A stretch of DNA of 64,000 bases from MGBC163016 sp910588905 (lineage in GTDB: Bacteria; Actinomycetota; Coriobacteriia; Coriobacteriales; Eggerthellaceae). Under the pieces are notes generated by a model, which was not told the origin of the DNA, did no database searches, and worked only from the letters and a program-made list of their open reading frames with translations. The DNA lies in assembly GCA_948616985.1 (NCBI GenBank), contig CAPGDO010000005.1:79847-143846 (forward strand), in the 5' to 3' direction. Shown piece by piece: positions 25,003-32,179 of this stretch. How positions within the stretch are numbered: position 1 is the stretch's first letter; the number at the start of each line of letters is the position of its first letter. The position numbers and the translations under genes are program-made.

Positions 25003-25509
25003 GTGTTCGGCATCGGCGGATTCGAGCTCTTCCTCATATTGATCTTCGGCTTCTTGATCTTCGGGCCTGACAAGCTTCCTCAGATAGCGAACACCCTCGG
25101 CAAGGCCATTGCGAAGTTCCGCACCGCTCAGGAGGAGATGACCGGTCAGCTCAAGACCCAGTCATTCATAGACAAGGATTCCGATGCGCCCTTCAAGAAT
25201 CCTCTGGATGTGATAGAGTCCGCCGCCTCCCAAGCGAAGGAGGAGGCTGGCAAGGCCCAGGCCAAGGCCGAGGAGGTCACATCCAAGGTAGTAGAGCATA
25301 CGGAGAGCTTCGCTGAGCGCAAGGCCCGCTATGATGAGGAAAGGCGTAAACGCAAGGAGGCGGAAGCAAAGGCGAAGGCCGAAGCGGAGGCGGCAGCCCC
25401 CGCGGAGCCAGAGCCGCGCGCGGATGTGCCCAAGAAGGAAGCGGCTTCGGTGGAAGATGCTGCCCCAGAGCCTGAAGCGAACAGCGATGATGGGGAGGTG
25501 TCAGCTTAG
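25003..25509 (+). CDS. Twin-arginine translocase subunit TatA/TatB
   Basis: A 168-aa protein with the short N-terminal membrane helix and hinge FGIGGFELFLILIFGFLIFG, then PDKLPQIANTLGKAIAKFR, followed by a long Ala/Glu/Lys-rich amphipathic and acidic tail. The Glu at position 8 and the GPDKLP hinge are closer to TatB than to TatA. The start is GTG at 25003. tatC begins on the base after its stop. No second TatA-type gene is in the window, so this may act as a combined TatA/B or another copy lies elsewhere. Confidence 0.92.
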   Translation: MFGIGGFELFLILIFGFLIFGPDKLPQIANTLGKAIAKFRTAQEEMTGQLKTQSFIDKDSDAPFKNPLDVIESAASQAKEEAGKAQAKAEEVTSKVVEHTESFAERKARYDEERRKRKEAEAKAKAEAEAAAPAEPEPRADVPKKEAASVEDAAPEPEANSDDGEVSA

Positions 25510-26298
25510 ATGCCCATCGGTCCCGCTCGGATGCCGCTCTTCGACCATTTGGGAGAGCTGCGCATGCGCTTGGTGCGTATCGTGGCCTGCCTGGCCGTAG
25601 CCGTCTGCGTCTTCTACATGGCCGCCCCTCAGATGGGGCAGTTCCTCTTGATCCCCATTGCTGATTTCCTGCCCTTCAATCCGGAAACGGGCTACGTCGA
25701 TCTGGTGGCCCTGGATCCCTTCGAAGCCTTCGCCGTGCGCTTCGAGATATCGTTCTTCTTCGGCGTGGTAGCCACCTCGCCGGTGATACTCTGGCAGCTA
25801 TTGGCGTTCTTCCTGCCCGCGCTCAAGCCCAAGGAGCGCAAGTGGTTCGTGCCCACCTTCGTCGTAGGCGTGTTCCTCTTCGTGTTGGGCACGGTCTTCT
25901 GCTATTTGGTCATCCTGAATGCGGCGTTCCAGTGGCTGACCGATCAAGCCATGGGACTCGGCTACGTGGAACCTCGCATGAATTCCTACATAGACATCAT
26001 CATCAAGTTCGAGATAGCCTTCGGATTCGCCTTCGAGCTGCCGTTGGTCATCTTCTACCTGGTCATCTTCGACGTGATCCCCTATAAGAAGCTGCGGGAG
26101 AGCTGGCGGATGGTCTACATCGTCTTGATGGTGCTCTGCGCGGTCATCACGCCAGATGCATCGCCGGTCACCATGCTGCTCCTGTTCGCTGCGCTCATCG
26201 CCCTCTACGAGCTGAGCCTCCTGCTAGCCCGCATCGTGTTGGCACGGCGCATCAAGCGCCAAGACGAAGAGCTGGCCCTCGTGAAGGATGAGGCCTAG
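25510..26298 (+). CDS. tatC: Twin-arginine translocase subunit TatC
   Basis: TatC is the membrane receptor for folded proteins with RR signal peptides. The 262-aa product starts MPIGPARMPLFDHLGELRMRL, the family N-terminal motif, and has about six hydrophobic spans, with FELPLVIFYLV and VITPDASPVTMLLL late in the protein. It directly abuts the tatA/B stop. hypA follows after 3 bp. A Tat substrate with a textbook SRRTFL signal is encoded at 58650. Confidence 0.96.
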   Translation: MPIGPARMPLFDHLGELRMRLVRIVACLAVAVCVFYMAAPQMGQFLLIPIADFLPFNPETGYVDLVALDPFEAFAVRFEISFFFGVVATSPVILWQLLAFFLPALKPKERKWFVPTFVVGVFLFVLGTVFCYLVILNAAFQWLTDQAMGLGYVEPRMNSYIDIIIKFEIAFGFAFELPLVIFYLVIFDVIPYKKLRESWRMVYIVLMVLCAVITPDASPVTMLLLFAALIALYELSLLLARIVLARRIKRQDEELALVKDEA

Positions 26299-26301
26299 GC
26301 C

Positions 26302-26664
26302 ATGCATGAGCTGGGTATCATGACCAGCGTTCTTGATTCGGCCCGGGAAGCGGCGCAGGATGCCGGGGCGCTTCGGTTGCTCTCCATCACCCTTTCGGTG
26401 GGGGAGATGACCGAGGCTATCGAAGATGCGCTCCAGTTCGCCTTCGAAGCCCTCTGCGAAGACGATTCGTTCCTGAAGGGGGCTGCGCTCCACGTGAACA
26501 TGATCGCGCCGAAGAGCCGTTGCTTGGAATGTGGAGAGACCTTCGAGCATGACCGGTTCCATCGGTTCTGTCCCCATTGTGACAGCTTCGCCACTGAGCT
26601 CATCGCTGGTCGTGAGCTGCAGATAGATTCCATCGAAGTCGACTTGCCAGAAGATGAGGAGTGA
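26302..26664 (+). CDS. hypA: Hydrogenase/urease nickel metallochaperone HypA
   Basis: A 120-aa protein starting MHELGIMTSVLD; the MHE N-terminus is the nickel site. The zinc ribbon is CLECGETFEHDRFHRFCPHC, with two CxxC pairs. HypA hands nickel to the maturation of [NiFe] enzymes together with HypB, the next gene. No hydrogenase or urease genes are in this window. It starts 3 bp after tatC; Tat exports many hydrogenases, which suits the linkage. Confidence 0.95.
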   Translation: MHELGIMTSVLDSAREAAQDAGALRLLSITLSVGEMTEAIEDALQFAFEALCEDDSFLKGAALHVNMIAPKSRCLECGETFEHDRFHRFCPHCDSFATELIAGRELQIDSIEVDLPEDEE

Positions 26665-26673
26665 GCCCCTACG

Positions 26674-27336
26674 ATGCCCAAGCACATAGACATGAAGCAG
26701 CCCATCCTGGATAAGAACGATTCCATCGCACGGGAGCTGCGTGAGCGCTTCGCCGACAATGGCGTGTTCGTGTTGGACCTTCTGGCCAGCCCGGGTTCAG
26801 GAAAGACCTCCACCATCCTAGCCACTATCGATGCGCTGCGCGATGAGTTCAACATCGCGGTCATCGAGGGGGATATCGCAAGTTCGGTGGATGCTGAGAA
26901 GATCAAGGCGCAGGGTACGGCGGCGGTGCAGATCAACACCGGGGGAGCCTGCCATCTGGAGAGCGCCATGATCCGTCGGGCCGTGGATGTGCTGGATCTG
27001 GACCGGTTAGATCTCATCATCATAGAGAACGTGGGGAATCTGGTGTGTCCGACGGATTTCGACCTGGGGGAGAACATGAAGGCCATGATCCTCTCGGTCC
27101 CGGAAGGTCATGACAAACCGCTCAAATACCCAGGCGTCTTCCAGGTGTCTGATGCGGTGATCCTCAACAAGGCTGACACGATGCCCGTCTTCGATTTCGA
27201 AGAAGAGGCATTCAATGCTTCAGTCAGGCAACTGAACCCCCAGGCGCCCATCTTCAAGATGTCGGCTACGAAGGGTGATGGTGTCAGCGAATGGGCCGAA
27301 TGGTTGGCTGATAAGATCCGCGCCGTACAGGTCTGA
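26674..27336 (+). CDS. hypB: Hydrogenase nickel incorporation GTPase HypB
   Basis: A 220-aa SIMIBI GTPase. Walker A is LLASPGSGKTSTIL, followed by IEGDIASSVDAEKI, the INTGGACHLES nickel/zinc site with Cys and His, ENVGNLVCP, and the guanine motif NKAD. The N-terminus lacks a His-rich nickel-storage stretch. The gene follows hypA by 9 bp. The pair would support nickel insertion into an enzyme encoded elsewhere. Confidence 0.95.
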   Translation: MPKHIDMKQPILDKNDSIARELRERFADNGVFVLDLLASPGSGKTSTILATIDALRDEFNIAVIEGDIASSVDAEKIKAQGTAAVQINTGGACHLESAMIRRAVDVLDLDRLDLIIIENVGNLVCPTDFDLGENMKAMILSVPEGHDKPLKYPGVFQVSDAVILNKADTMPVFDFEEEAFNASVRQLNPQAPIFKMSATKGDGVSEWAEWLADKIRAVQV

Positions 27337-27341
27337 CATCC

Positions 27342-28145
27342 ATGCGCTCATTGGCAATGGACTCGGTGCTGGATGGGATATGCGCTCAGACAGCTGCCTT
27401 CGTTCAGGAAGCGGGCTTCACCGATGTGCTCATCGGGCTTTCGGGCGGCTTGGATTCCAGCGTGGTTGCCGCTCTTGCTTGCAAGGCTCTCGGCCATGAG
27501 CATGTCCATGGCATCCTCATGCCCAGCCCCTACACTTCGGCGGATTCCGTGCGCGATGCGTCGGAGCTTGCACAGGGCCTTGGCATCAGCGCACCTGCGT
27601 TCCCCATCACTCAGACCTTCGCTACCTTTGCCGATGACTACGAGACCTTCTTGGATGAGCCCCTTTCCGGGCTTGCCGCTGAGAACACCCAAGCGCGTCT
27701 GCGCATGTGCATCTTGATGGCGCTTTCCAATGCGAGGGGCTGGATGGTGCTGAACACCGGCAATCGCTCTGAGGCTGCCATGGGGTACTCCACCTTGTAT
27801 GGGGATACTGCTGGCGCCTTCGCGCCCATCGGTGGCTTGTACAAGACGGAGGTCTTCGCCTTGGCTGCCCATCTGAATGAACAAGCTTGCCAGGCAGGAG
27901 CTCAGCCTCCCATCCCGCACAACATCCTCGTGAAACCACCCAGTGCTGAGCTCTCTTTCGATCAAACGGACGAAGCCTCTTTGGGCATCTCCTACGATGA
28001 GCTCGATGAGCTGCTCTTCCAGATGACAGATGAGGGACTCCCTCCTGATAGCATCTCTTCTGAGGCCCAGAGGATCCGGGAGCGCTATGAGAAGAACGCA
28101 TTCAAACGGGCGCTCGAGCCGCCCTTTGCGAAGATCAATCCCTAG
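27342..28145 (+). CDS. nadE: Ammonia-dependent NAD synthetase
   Basis: NadE amidates nicotinic acid adenine dinucleotide to NAD. The 267-aa protein has the PP-loop IGLSGGLDSSVVAALACKA, NTGNRSEAAMGYSTLYGDTAG and GGLYKTEVFALA. There is no glutaminase domain, so free ammonia should be the nitrogen source. ATG 27342 lies 6 bp after hypB; a second ATG at 27357 is also possible, and neither has a clear ribosome binding site. galU follows after 13 bp. Confidence 0.93.
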   Translation: MRSLAMDSVLDGICAQTAAFVQEAGFTDVLIGLSGGLDSSVVAALACKALGHEHVHGILMPSPYTSADSVRDASELAQGLGISAPAFPITQTFATFADDYETFLDEPLSGLAAENTQARLRMCILMALSNARGWMVLNTGNRSEAAMGYSTLYGDTAGAFAPIGGLYKTEVFALAAHLNEQACQAGAQPPIPHNILVKPPSAELSFDQTDEASLGISYDELDELLFQMTDEGLPPDSISSEAQRIRERYEKNAFKRALEPPFAKINP

Positions 28146-28158
28146 AGAAGGAGCGAAC

Positions 28159-28959
28159 ATGAAAGCAGTCATCCCCGCCGCCGGTCTAGGAACGCGATTC
28201 CTGCCCGCAACGAAAGCCGTTCCCAAAGAGATGCTGCTCGTGGGGGACAGGCCAGCCATCCAGTTCGTCGTGGAGGAGGGTCTGGCATCCGAAGCTGACG
28301 AAGTGGTCATCGTGAACTCTCCTGGCAAGCAAGCCATCGAGGACCATTTCTCCCCCGATCCCGATCTGGTAGCGCTCCTCCGAGAGCGGGGTAAGGATGC
28401 CTATGCAGATGCCGTAGAGTACGTAGGTGATCTGCCTGTCAGCTTCGTCTACCAAGAGGAAGCGTTGGGTCTTGGACACGCCGTCCTCTGCGCAGCGGAG
28501 AAGACCGCAGACGAAGCGTTCTATGTGCTCCTGGGCGATGTGCTCGTGCCGGACAACAAGATGCTCCCGGCCATGCAGGCGGTCTCTGATGCCCATGGCG
28601 GCGCTTCAGTCATCGCTGTGATGCCCGTACCTGACGAAGAGGTTGACCGCTTCGGCATCATCGCGGGGTCTGAGGTGGAACCAGGGGTCTGGAAGGTGGA
28701 GGAGCTCGTTGAGAAGCCGCCTCTGGCAGAGGCACCCACCAACCTGGCAGTCTTCGGGCGCTATCTGTTGACGCCGCGGGTCATGGAGCTTCTGCGTGAT
28801 GTGGAGCCTGGTGTGGGCGGAGAGATCCAGCTCACCGATGCGCTGGATGCGCTCTTGTGCGAAGAGGAGATGTACGCGTTGGTGGTGAGCCCTGATGAAG
28901 GGTTCGACACGGGTACGCGTGAGAGCTGGCTTGCCACGAACAACGCCCTTGCTGGCTGA
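28159..28959 (+). CDS. galU: UTP-glucose-1-phosphate uridylyltransferase
   Basis: GalU makes UDP-glucose for glycolipids and polysaccharides. The 266-aa product begins MKAVIPAAGLGTRFLPATKA and has VPKEMLLVGDRPAIQ, the LGLGHAVLCA motif and VVEEGLASEADEVV. GAGAAGGAG precedes ATG 28159; the open frame extends back inside nadE without family similarity. It is somewhat shorter than the usual 290 aa at the C-terminus. The accessory region with hairpins starts right after its stop. Confidence 0.93.
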   Translation: MKAVIPAAGLGTRFLPATKAVPKEMLLVGDRPAIQFVVEEGLASEADEVVIVNSPGKQAIEDHFSPDPDLVALLRERGKDAYADAVEYVGDLPVSFVYQEEALGLGHAVLCAAEKTADEAFYVLLGDVLVPDNKMLPAMQAVSDAHGGASVIAVMPVPDEEVDRFGIIAGSEVEPGVWKVEELVEKPPLAEAPTNLAVFGRYLLTPRVMELLRDVEPGVGGEIQLTDALDALLCEEEMYALVVSPDEGFDTGTRESWLATNNALAG

Positions 28960-28984
28960 TCTTTTCTGACAGGGAACGGGATAA

Positions 28985-29100
28985 CCTTCCCCGCAAGGGG
29001 CGTTCGGCCTTAGGCCTTGGCTTTCGAAAAGACGTGATGCTTCGCTTATATCACGCTTTTCTCGGCCTGCGGAATCGGCCTCAACCCCTCACGGGGAAGG
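28985..29100. other. Long imperfect hairpin downstream of galU
   Basis: A 116-bp structure starts 25 bp after the galU stop. The outer arms CCTTCCCCG (28985-28993) and CGGGGAAGG (29092-29100) are exact complements. Inner complementary blocks follow: AGGGG/CCCCT, GGCC/GGCC and AGGCC/GGCCT. The tip is GAAAAGACGTGAT (29026-29038) against ATCACGCTTTTC (29050-29061), with one mismatch. Such length is beyond a simple terminator; it could be a structured RNA or a palindromic insertion element. No coding potential. Confidence 0.6.
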
Positions 29101-29130
29101 GCTGTCTTCGTGTAACAATAAAAGATCCTC

Positions 29131-29225
29131 ACCGCACTGCTGATGGGACCCTCCGGGTCCGCATCACCGGTGCGGGCGGCTACCGCCGCGTTGGCGCGCT
29201 TCGCGCGTAATCACCGTCCTGGATC
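29131..29225. other. Cluster of short hairpins, no gene seen
   Basis: Successive inverted repeats are packed here: CCGCAC with GTGCGG enclosing TGATG/CATCA and GGACCC-TCC-GGGTCC; then GGCGG-CTA-CCGCC; then GCGCGC-TTC-GCGCG. The stretch from 28960 to 29652 (about 690 bp) has no supported gene; it is built of this cluster, the long hairpin before it and repeat copies A-C. Confidence 0.5.
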
Positions 29226-29276
29226 CGTAGGGGCCGACCCTGGTCGGCCCTGGGTCGAACAGGGTCGACCCCTACG
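29226..29276. repeat. Palindromic repeat copy A
   Basis: GTAGGGGCCGACC opens a palindrome (CCGACC-CT-GGTCGG) and the copy closes with GGGTCGACCCCTACG, so the GTAGGGG end is inverted at the other end. It shares the GGCCGACC...GGTCGGCC core and CCCCTAC end with copies B and D. Confidence 0.6.
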
Positions 29277-29400
29277 CGGGAAGATGTGCGCCGGTCAATG
29301 CATCCTTCTGTTTCTCTTCGGCGGCGCCTAACTTAATGCCGCTGCTCACGCAGCGGGGAGAGGTGGGTTGTGACCTGTGCATACCTGCGGGGGTTTTCTG

Positions 29401-29438
29401 GGTCGTTGTGTTGGGCCGACCGAGGTCGGCCCCTACAA
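29401..29438 (+). repeat. Palindromic repeat copy B
   Basis: Structure: GGTCGTTGTGTT, then GGGCCGACC-GA-GGTCGGCCC, then CTAC. It has the same layout as copy D (GGTCGTTGCATT, GGGCCGAGC-GT-GCTCGGCCC, CTAC): flanks conserved, palindrome bases changed together. Confidence 0.65.
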
Positions 29439-29457
29439 GAATAATGCCGCAGGTCCT

Positions 29458-29496
29458 GCGTAGGGGCGGATCGTGATCCGCCCGTCGTTGCCCCCG
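29458..29496 (-). repeat. Palindromic repeat copy C (reverse orientation)
   Basis: GTAGGGGCGGATC-GT-GATCCGCCC followed by GTCGTTGC. Read on the minus strand it has the order of copies B and D, a CGTTG-type flank, GGGC-palindrome-GCCC and CTAC. Confidence 0.6.
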
Positions 29497-29652
29497 GGTG
29501 AACCCGGTGCGTCAGGCTACTCGGCAGGTGCCGCAATGAATATGTTGTGCATGGTCTTCGCGCAACGCATCCCTCAAAAGCGTGAGACGTCGATGCTGGC
29601 CGCCGCTTCCGCGGCGGCTATGAAGATCGACCTATACACACCGCTTTGGGTG

Positions 29653-30087
29653 TTAGCTACGTGCCTGATGTTGAGCTCTCCACGCTGCAACGAATTCATG
29701 GGAGGTGCGCACCGGAATGGGGGAGTGGGCGAAGTCCTTCACGTTCCGCGTGATGATGACGCTGCATTGCGCTTTCATGGCTAGTGCACAAATGAACGCA
29801 TCTTCTATATCTGAGAGATCGAGCGCCATGCCTCGTAAGACTGCGCTCTCATCAAGGGGACATAGCGTAACGAGATCGAGGATCTTTGAGATAGCCTCGC
29901 GCGCCGTAGGCGCATCTTTATTCTTCTCTATCACATAGAAGATGGTGCTGAGCGAATCCGTTGACAGGCAAAGCTGCAGCTTACCTTGCTCACCCAGAGC
30001 AAAGATGAACAGTGCATCTTCGAGAAAGCCCTTGCGGGCCTGTAGAAGATCAAGCGCGATATTGGTATCTAGGAAGACCTTCTCCAT
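29653..30087 (-). CDS. PIN-domain toxin (VapC-like)
   Basis: A 144-aa PIN ribonuclease. The first acidic motif is KVFLDTNIALDLLQ; the later acidic residues are in LDLSDIEDAFICALA and ITRNVKDF. The family usually cuts tRNA or rRNA when freed from its antitoxin. The ATG follows directly on the TAG of the upstream gene (TAGATG), a normal toxin-antitoxin layout. Its surroundings are repeat-rich, consistent with horizontal gain. An overlapping plus-strand frame from 29473 is not supported. Confidence 0.9.
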   Translation of the reverse strand: MEKVFLDTNIALDLLQARKGFLEDALFIFALGEQGKLQLCLSTDSLSTIFYVIEKNKDAPTAREAISKILDLVTLCPLDESAVLRGMALDLSDIEDAFICALAMKAQCSVIITRNVKDFAHSPIPVRTSHEFVAAWRAQHQARS

Positions 30088-30333
30088 CTATGCACTATCC
30101 TTTTCGATGCGATGAGCGCGATAGTCTTCTTCGCTTATCGGTCCAGCTCCTATGCCGACGAGCGAGCTCAATTTGCTGCTGATGGGGACGGCTTCATCTG
30201 ATGCACCTTCCGATCCTAGGAGCAACAGGAAATCCTCGACCATCGATGAGAGGCTACGGCCCTGTTTCTGGGCATATTGCTTGCCGCGTTTGATGGCACT
30301 TTGTTCGATGCTCAGGGTCAGCTTCTGGTTCAT
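30088..30333 (-). CDS. Antitoxin of the PIN toxin (DUF6364/RHH-like)
   Basis: An 81-aa protein beginning MNQKLTLSIEQSAIKRGKQYA, with the short beta strand, then helices KRGKQYAQKQGRSLSSMVED, as in ribbon-helix-helix-like antitoxins. The C-terminal part (PISSKLSSLVGIGAG, EEDYRAHRIEKD) is the likely toxin-binding tail. Start 30333 has GGAGGAG just upstream; an upstream in-frame ATG at 30363 would run through the promoter region. It should repress its own promoter. Confidence 0.85.
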   Translation of the reverse strand: MNQKLTLSIEQSAIKRGKQYAQKQGRSLSSMVEDFLLLLGSEGASDEAVPISSKLSSLVGIGAGPISEEDYRAHRIEKDSA

Positions 30334-30348
30334 AGCTCCTCCGATCGG

Positions 30349-30380
30349 ATATACGTGTATCATATCACGATATATACGTA
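30349..30380 (-). promoter_or_regulatory. AT-rich promoter/operator of the toxin-antitoxin pair
   Basis: Two direct copies of ATATACGT (30349-30356 and 30372-30379, 23 bp apart) lie in a very AT-rich patch unlike the surroundings. Minus-strand TATGAT in between is a possible -10. Placement just upstream of the antitoxin gene fits autoregulation. Confidence 0.45.
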
Positions 30381-30502
30381 TAAGAGCAAGGGGTATAGTT
30401 ACAGCGAACTTGTTGATGCTCGCGGGGCGTTCCTTAGCTCACGCGCATTGCGTAACGCATCCTCGTGCGAAGCGCGACCCATCCGACCCTGCTGCGCTCT
30501 AC

Positions 30503-30540
30503 GGGTCGTTGCATTGGGCCGAGCGTGCTCGGCCCCTACG
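30503..30540 (+). repeat. Palindromic repeat copy D
   Basis: GGGTCGTTGCATT, GGGCCGAGC-GT-GCTCGGCCC, CTACG. Same frame as copy B with a changed but still complementary arm. The 304-bp gap 30334-30637 holds the TA promoter and this repeat; no gene is seen. Confidence 0.65.
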
Positions 30541-30637
30541 GATTCGGGACAATATCCTACGTCCCCATTGTCCAGGATTGCATGAAGTGCGTTCGCCGTG
30601 ATCCTTGATGCAAGGGTCGGTTTCTGTCCTCGTCACA

Positions 30638-31570
30638 TCACAAATGCCGCAAGTTCGTTCGATAGTCGCGCAGGCGCTCTTCGCCGAAGTCGGCGATGAC
30701 GGAATCGAGCGCGGAGGCGATCTGTTGTCGATGCTCGGGCAGCCTGCCGCGCAGCATCACCGGGTTCGATGCTCCCAGCATGGCGAATTCCACCGGGATG
30801 CTCAGCCGCGAGATCAGCTCTTTCACTTCCTTATACTTCTCGACCTCGCCTTCTTCAGCCCATCTTCCCGCTTCTATCTCCTGGTATAGCGCCGAACTCT
30901 TGTAGATGGTGAGCATGTTCGCACCGATGAGCCAGGGGCTTACCTCGTTGCACACCCGCGCCGTCGCCTGCGCACCTTCGATACCGCGCCCCTTCCCCGA
31001 GATACCCGCCAGATAGAAGAACGCGTAGCCGATGCCCACTGCGTCGAGTCGGGCGCACTGCTCGACGATGTCGCGCGCCGTGTAGCCCTTGTCCATGAAC
31101 GCCAGCGCCTCGTCGTCCCCGGTCTCGATGCCGATGGTCAGTCCGTCGAATCCCGCCGCCGCAAGCTCGCGCAGCTCGGCGTCCGTCTTCCGGGCGACGT
31201 CCGTCACGCGCGAGAAGCACCCGACGCTCTCGCACTGCGGGAAGTACGTGCGTACCAGCGCGCTGATCTCAAGGAGGCGCTCAGCCTTCAGCCCGAAGGG
31301 GTTCGCCCCGGTCAGGAAGACGTGCCTACAGCTTGCCGCGTCCGTCTCGAACAGCCGCTCCTCGGCCTTGCGCAGCGGGTCATGGTACCAGGTCTGCGCC
31401 TCTAGCAGGTCCGCCTCGATGTCCTCCAGAGGCGATGGACGGAACTTGAACGGCAGGTCCTCGTAGAGCGTGCAGAACTTGCAGCGATGGTGCGTGCATC
31501 CCGCCGTCGCTTCGATGATGAGCGAGCCTGCCTCGTAGGGCGGTCGCCAGATGGTCCCCGTGTAATGCAT
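30638..31570 (-). CDS. Radical SAM protein of unknown specificity
   Basis: A 310-aa protein. The cluster motif is CTHHRCKFC, a Cx4Cx2C spacing found in a COG1032-like subgroup, near residue 24. Other visible parts are VFLTGANPFGLKAERLLEI, GFDGLTIGIETGDDEAL and FFYLAGISGKGRG, typical of the radical SAM barrel. There is no B12 domain. Start 31570 has AAGGAGG 6 nt upstream; the frame runs 21 bp further 5'. It is divergent from an HxlR-type regulator that probably controls it. Substrate unknown. Confidence 0.87.
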   Translation of the reverse strand: MHYTGTIWRPPYEAGSLIIEATAGCTHHRCKFCTLYEDLPFKFRPSPLEDIEADLLEAQTWYHDPLRKAEERLFETDAASCRHVFLTGANPFGLKAERLLEISALVRTYFPQCESVGCFSRVTDVARKTDAELRELAAAGFDGLTIGIETGDDEALAFMDKGYTARDIVEQCARLDAVGIGYAFFYLAGISGKGRGIEGAQATARVCNEVSPWLIGANMLTIYKSSALYQEIEAGRWAEEGEVEKYKEVKELISRLSIPVEFAMLGASNPVMLRGRLPEHRQQIASALDSVIADFGEERLRDYRTNLRHL

Positions 31571-31651
31571 GCTTCCTCCTTCGCGCGGCATGGTTTGACA
31601 GCCATCACCTTCCGTTTGGTACCATTATGGGAATGCTGGTATTGGATTTGA

Positions 31652-31675
31652 AGTACTGTCTTTTTCTGCAGTACT
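31652..31675. promoter_or_regulatory. Candidate operator of the HxlR-type regulator
   Basis: AGTACTG (31652-31658) and CAGTACT (31669-31675) form a perfect inverted repeat with a 10-bp spacer, 14 bp before the regulator ATG and about 80 bp before the divergent radical SAM start. HxlR/DUF24 regulators such as YodB bind inverted TACT/AGTA-type half-sites, which occur here. Confidence 0.55.
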
Positions 31676-31689
31676 CGGAAGGACGGCCT

Positions 31690-32022
31690 ATGGCGCGTAG
31701 GCAAGGTGTGGAAGTGGAGCGCTGCAAGTCGGTCTCCATGATCCAGCGCATGATCGGCGGGAAGTGGAAGATCGAGATCCTCTTTTACGTCGCCCTCAAG
31801 GACGTCCGCCATTTCGGGCAGTTGCGGCGCTGCATCGGCACCATCTCGGAGTCGACGCTTTCGAAGCAGCTGAAGGAATTGGTCGATGATGGCTTCCTGG
31901 AGCGCACTGATTTCGGCGAGGTGCCCCCGCGCGTGGAATACGCGCTGACGAAGCGGGGGATGAGCTTCGTACCCATACTGCTCGCCATGAAGGAGTGGGG
32001 TGAGAAGGAGCTAAGACGGTAG
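31690..32022 (+). CDS. HxlR/DUF24-family winged-helix regulator
   Basis: A 110-aa transcription factor. Typical family sequence: IQRMIGGKWKIEILFYVALK, VRHFGQLRRCIGTISESTLS, KQLKELVDDGFLERTDFGEV and VEYALTKRGMSFVPIL. A single Cys in VERCKSVSMI sits at the N-terminal place where redox-sensing members keep their reactive Cys. The ATG at 31690 has GGAAGG upstream; a longer frame from 31627 would run over the inverted repeat. Divergent from the radical SAM gene. Confidence 0.9.
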   Translation: MARRQGVEVERCKSVSMIQRMIGGKWKIEILFYVALKDVRHFGQLRRCIGTISESTLSKQLKELVDDGFLERTDFGEVPPRVEYALTKRGMSFVPILLAMKEWGEKELRR

Positions 32023-32087
32023 GATGACGCAGGAGGGGGATGATGCCATCAGTTGGCGGGTCGTCCGAACATGGACGCGAGGTCTTG

Positions 32088-32104
32088 GATCCGCCCGTCG
32101 TTGC
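32088..32104 (-). repeat. Palindromic repeat copy E (truncated half)
   Basis: GATCCGCCCGTCGTTGC is identical to the right half of copy C; the left arm is absent. It marks the right edge of the repeat-bearing region, just before rarA. Confidence 0.5.
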
Positions 32105-32164
32105 ACCCAGTCTTCGCGCATCCCGCTTGGGAGTATATTGCAGGATGAATTATACGAACAGATG

Positions 32165-32173
32165 TGCTAGTAT
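32165..32173 (+). promoter_or_regulatory. Extended -10 of rarA, positioned for a leaderless transcript
   Basis: TGCTAGTAT is an extended -10. Its last base is 6 nt before the rarA ATG at 32180, so +1 would fall on the A of the start codon. No purine-rich ribosome binding site lies in between. Confidence 0.5.
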
Positions 32174-32179
32174 GCATCC

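Noticed and set aside
29473..29784. 103-codon plus-strand frame in the accessory region
   Set aside because: It starts inside a palindromic repeat, overlaps the PIN toxin gene, lacks a ribosome binding site and has no recognisable sequence.
29226..30540. Possible CRISPR array from recurring palindromic units
   Set aside because: Copies are few, unevenly spaced, in both orientations and with different arm sequences; there are no regular spacers and no cas genes.
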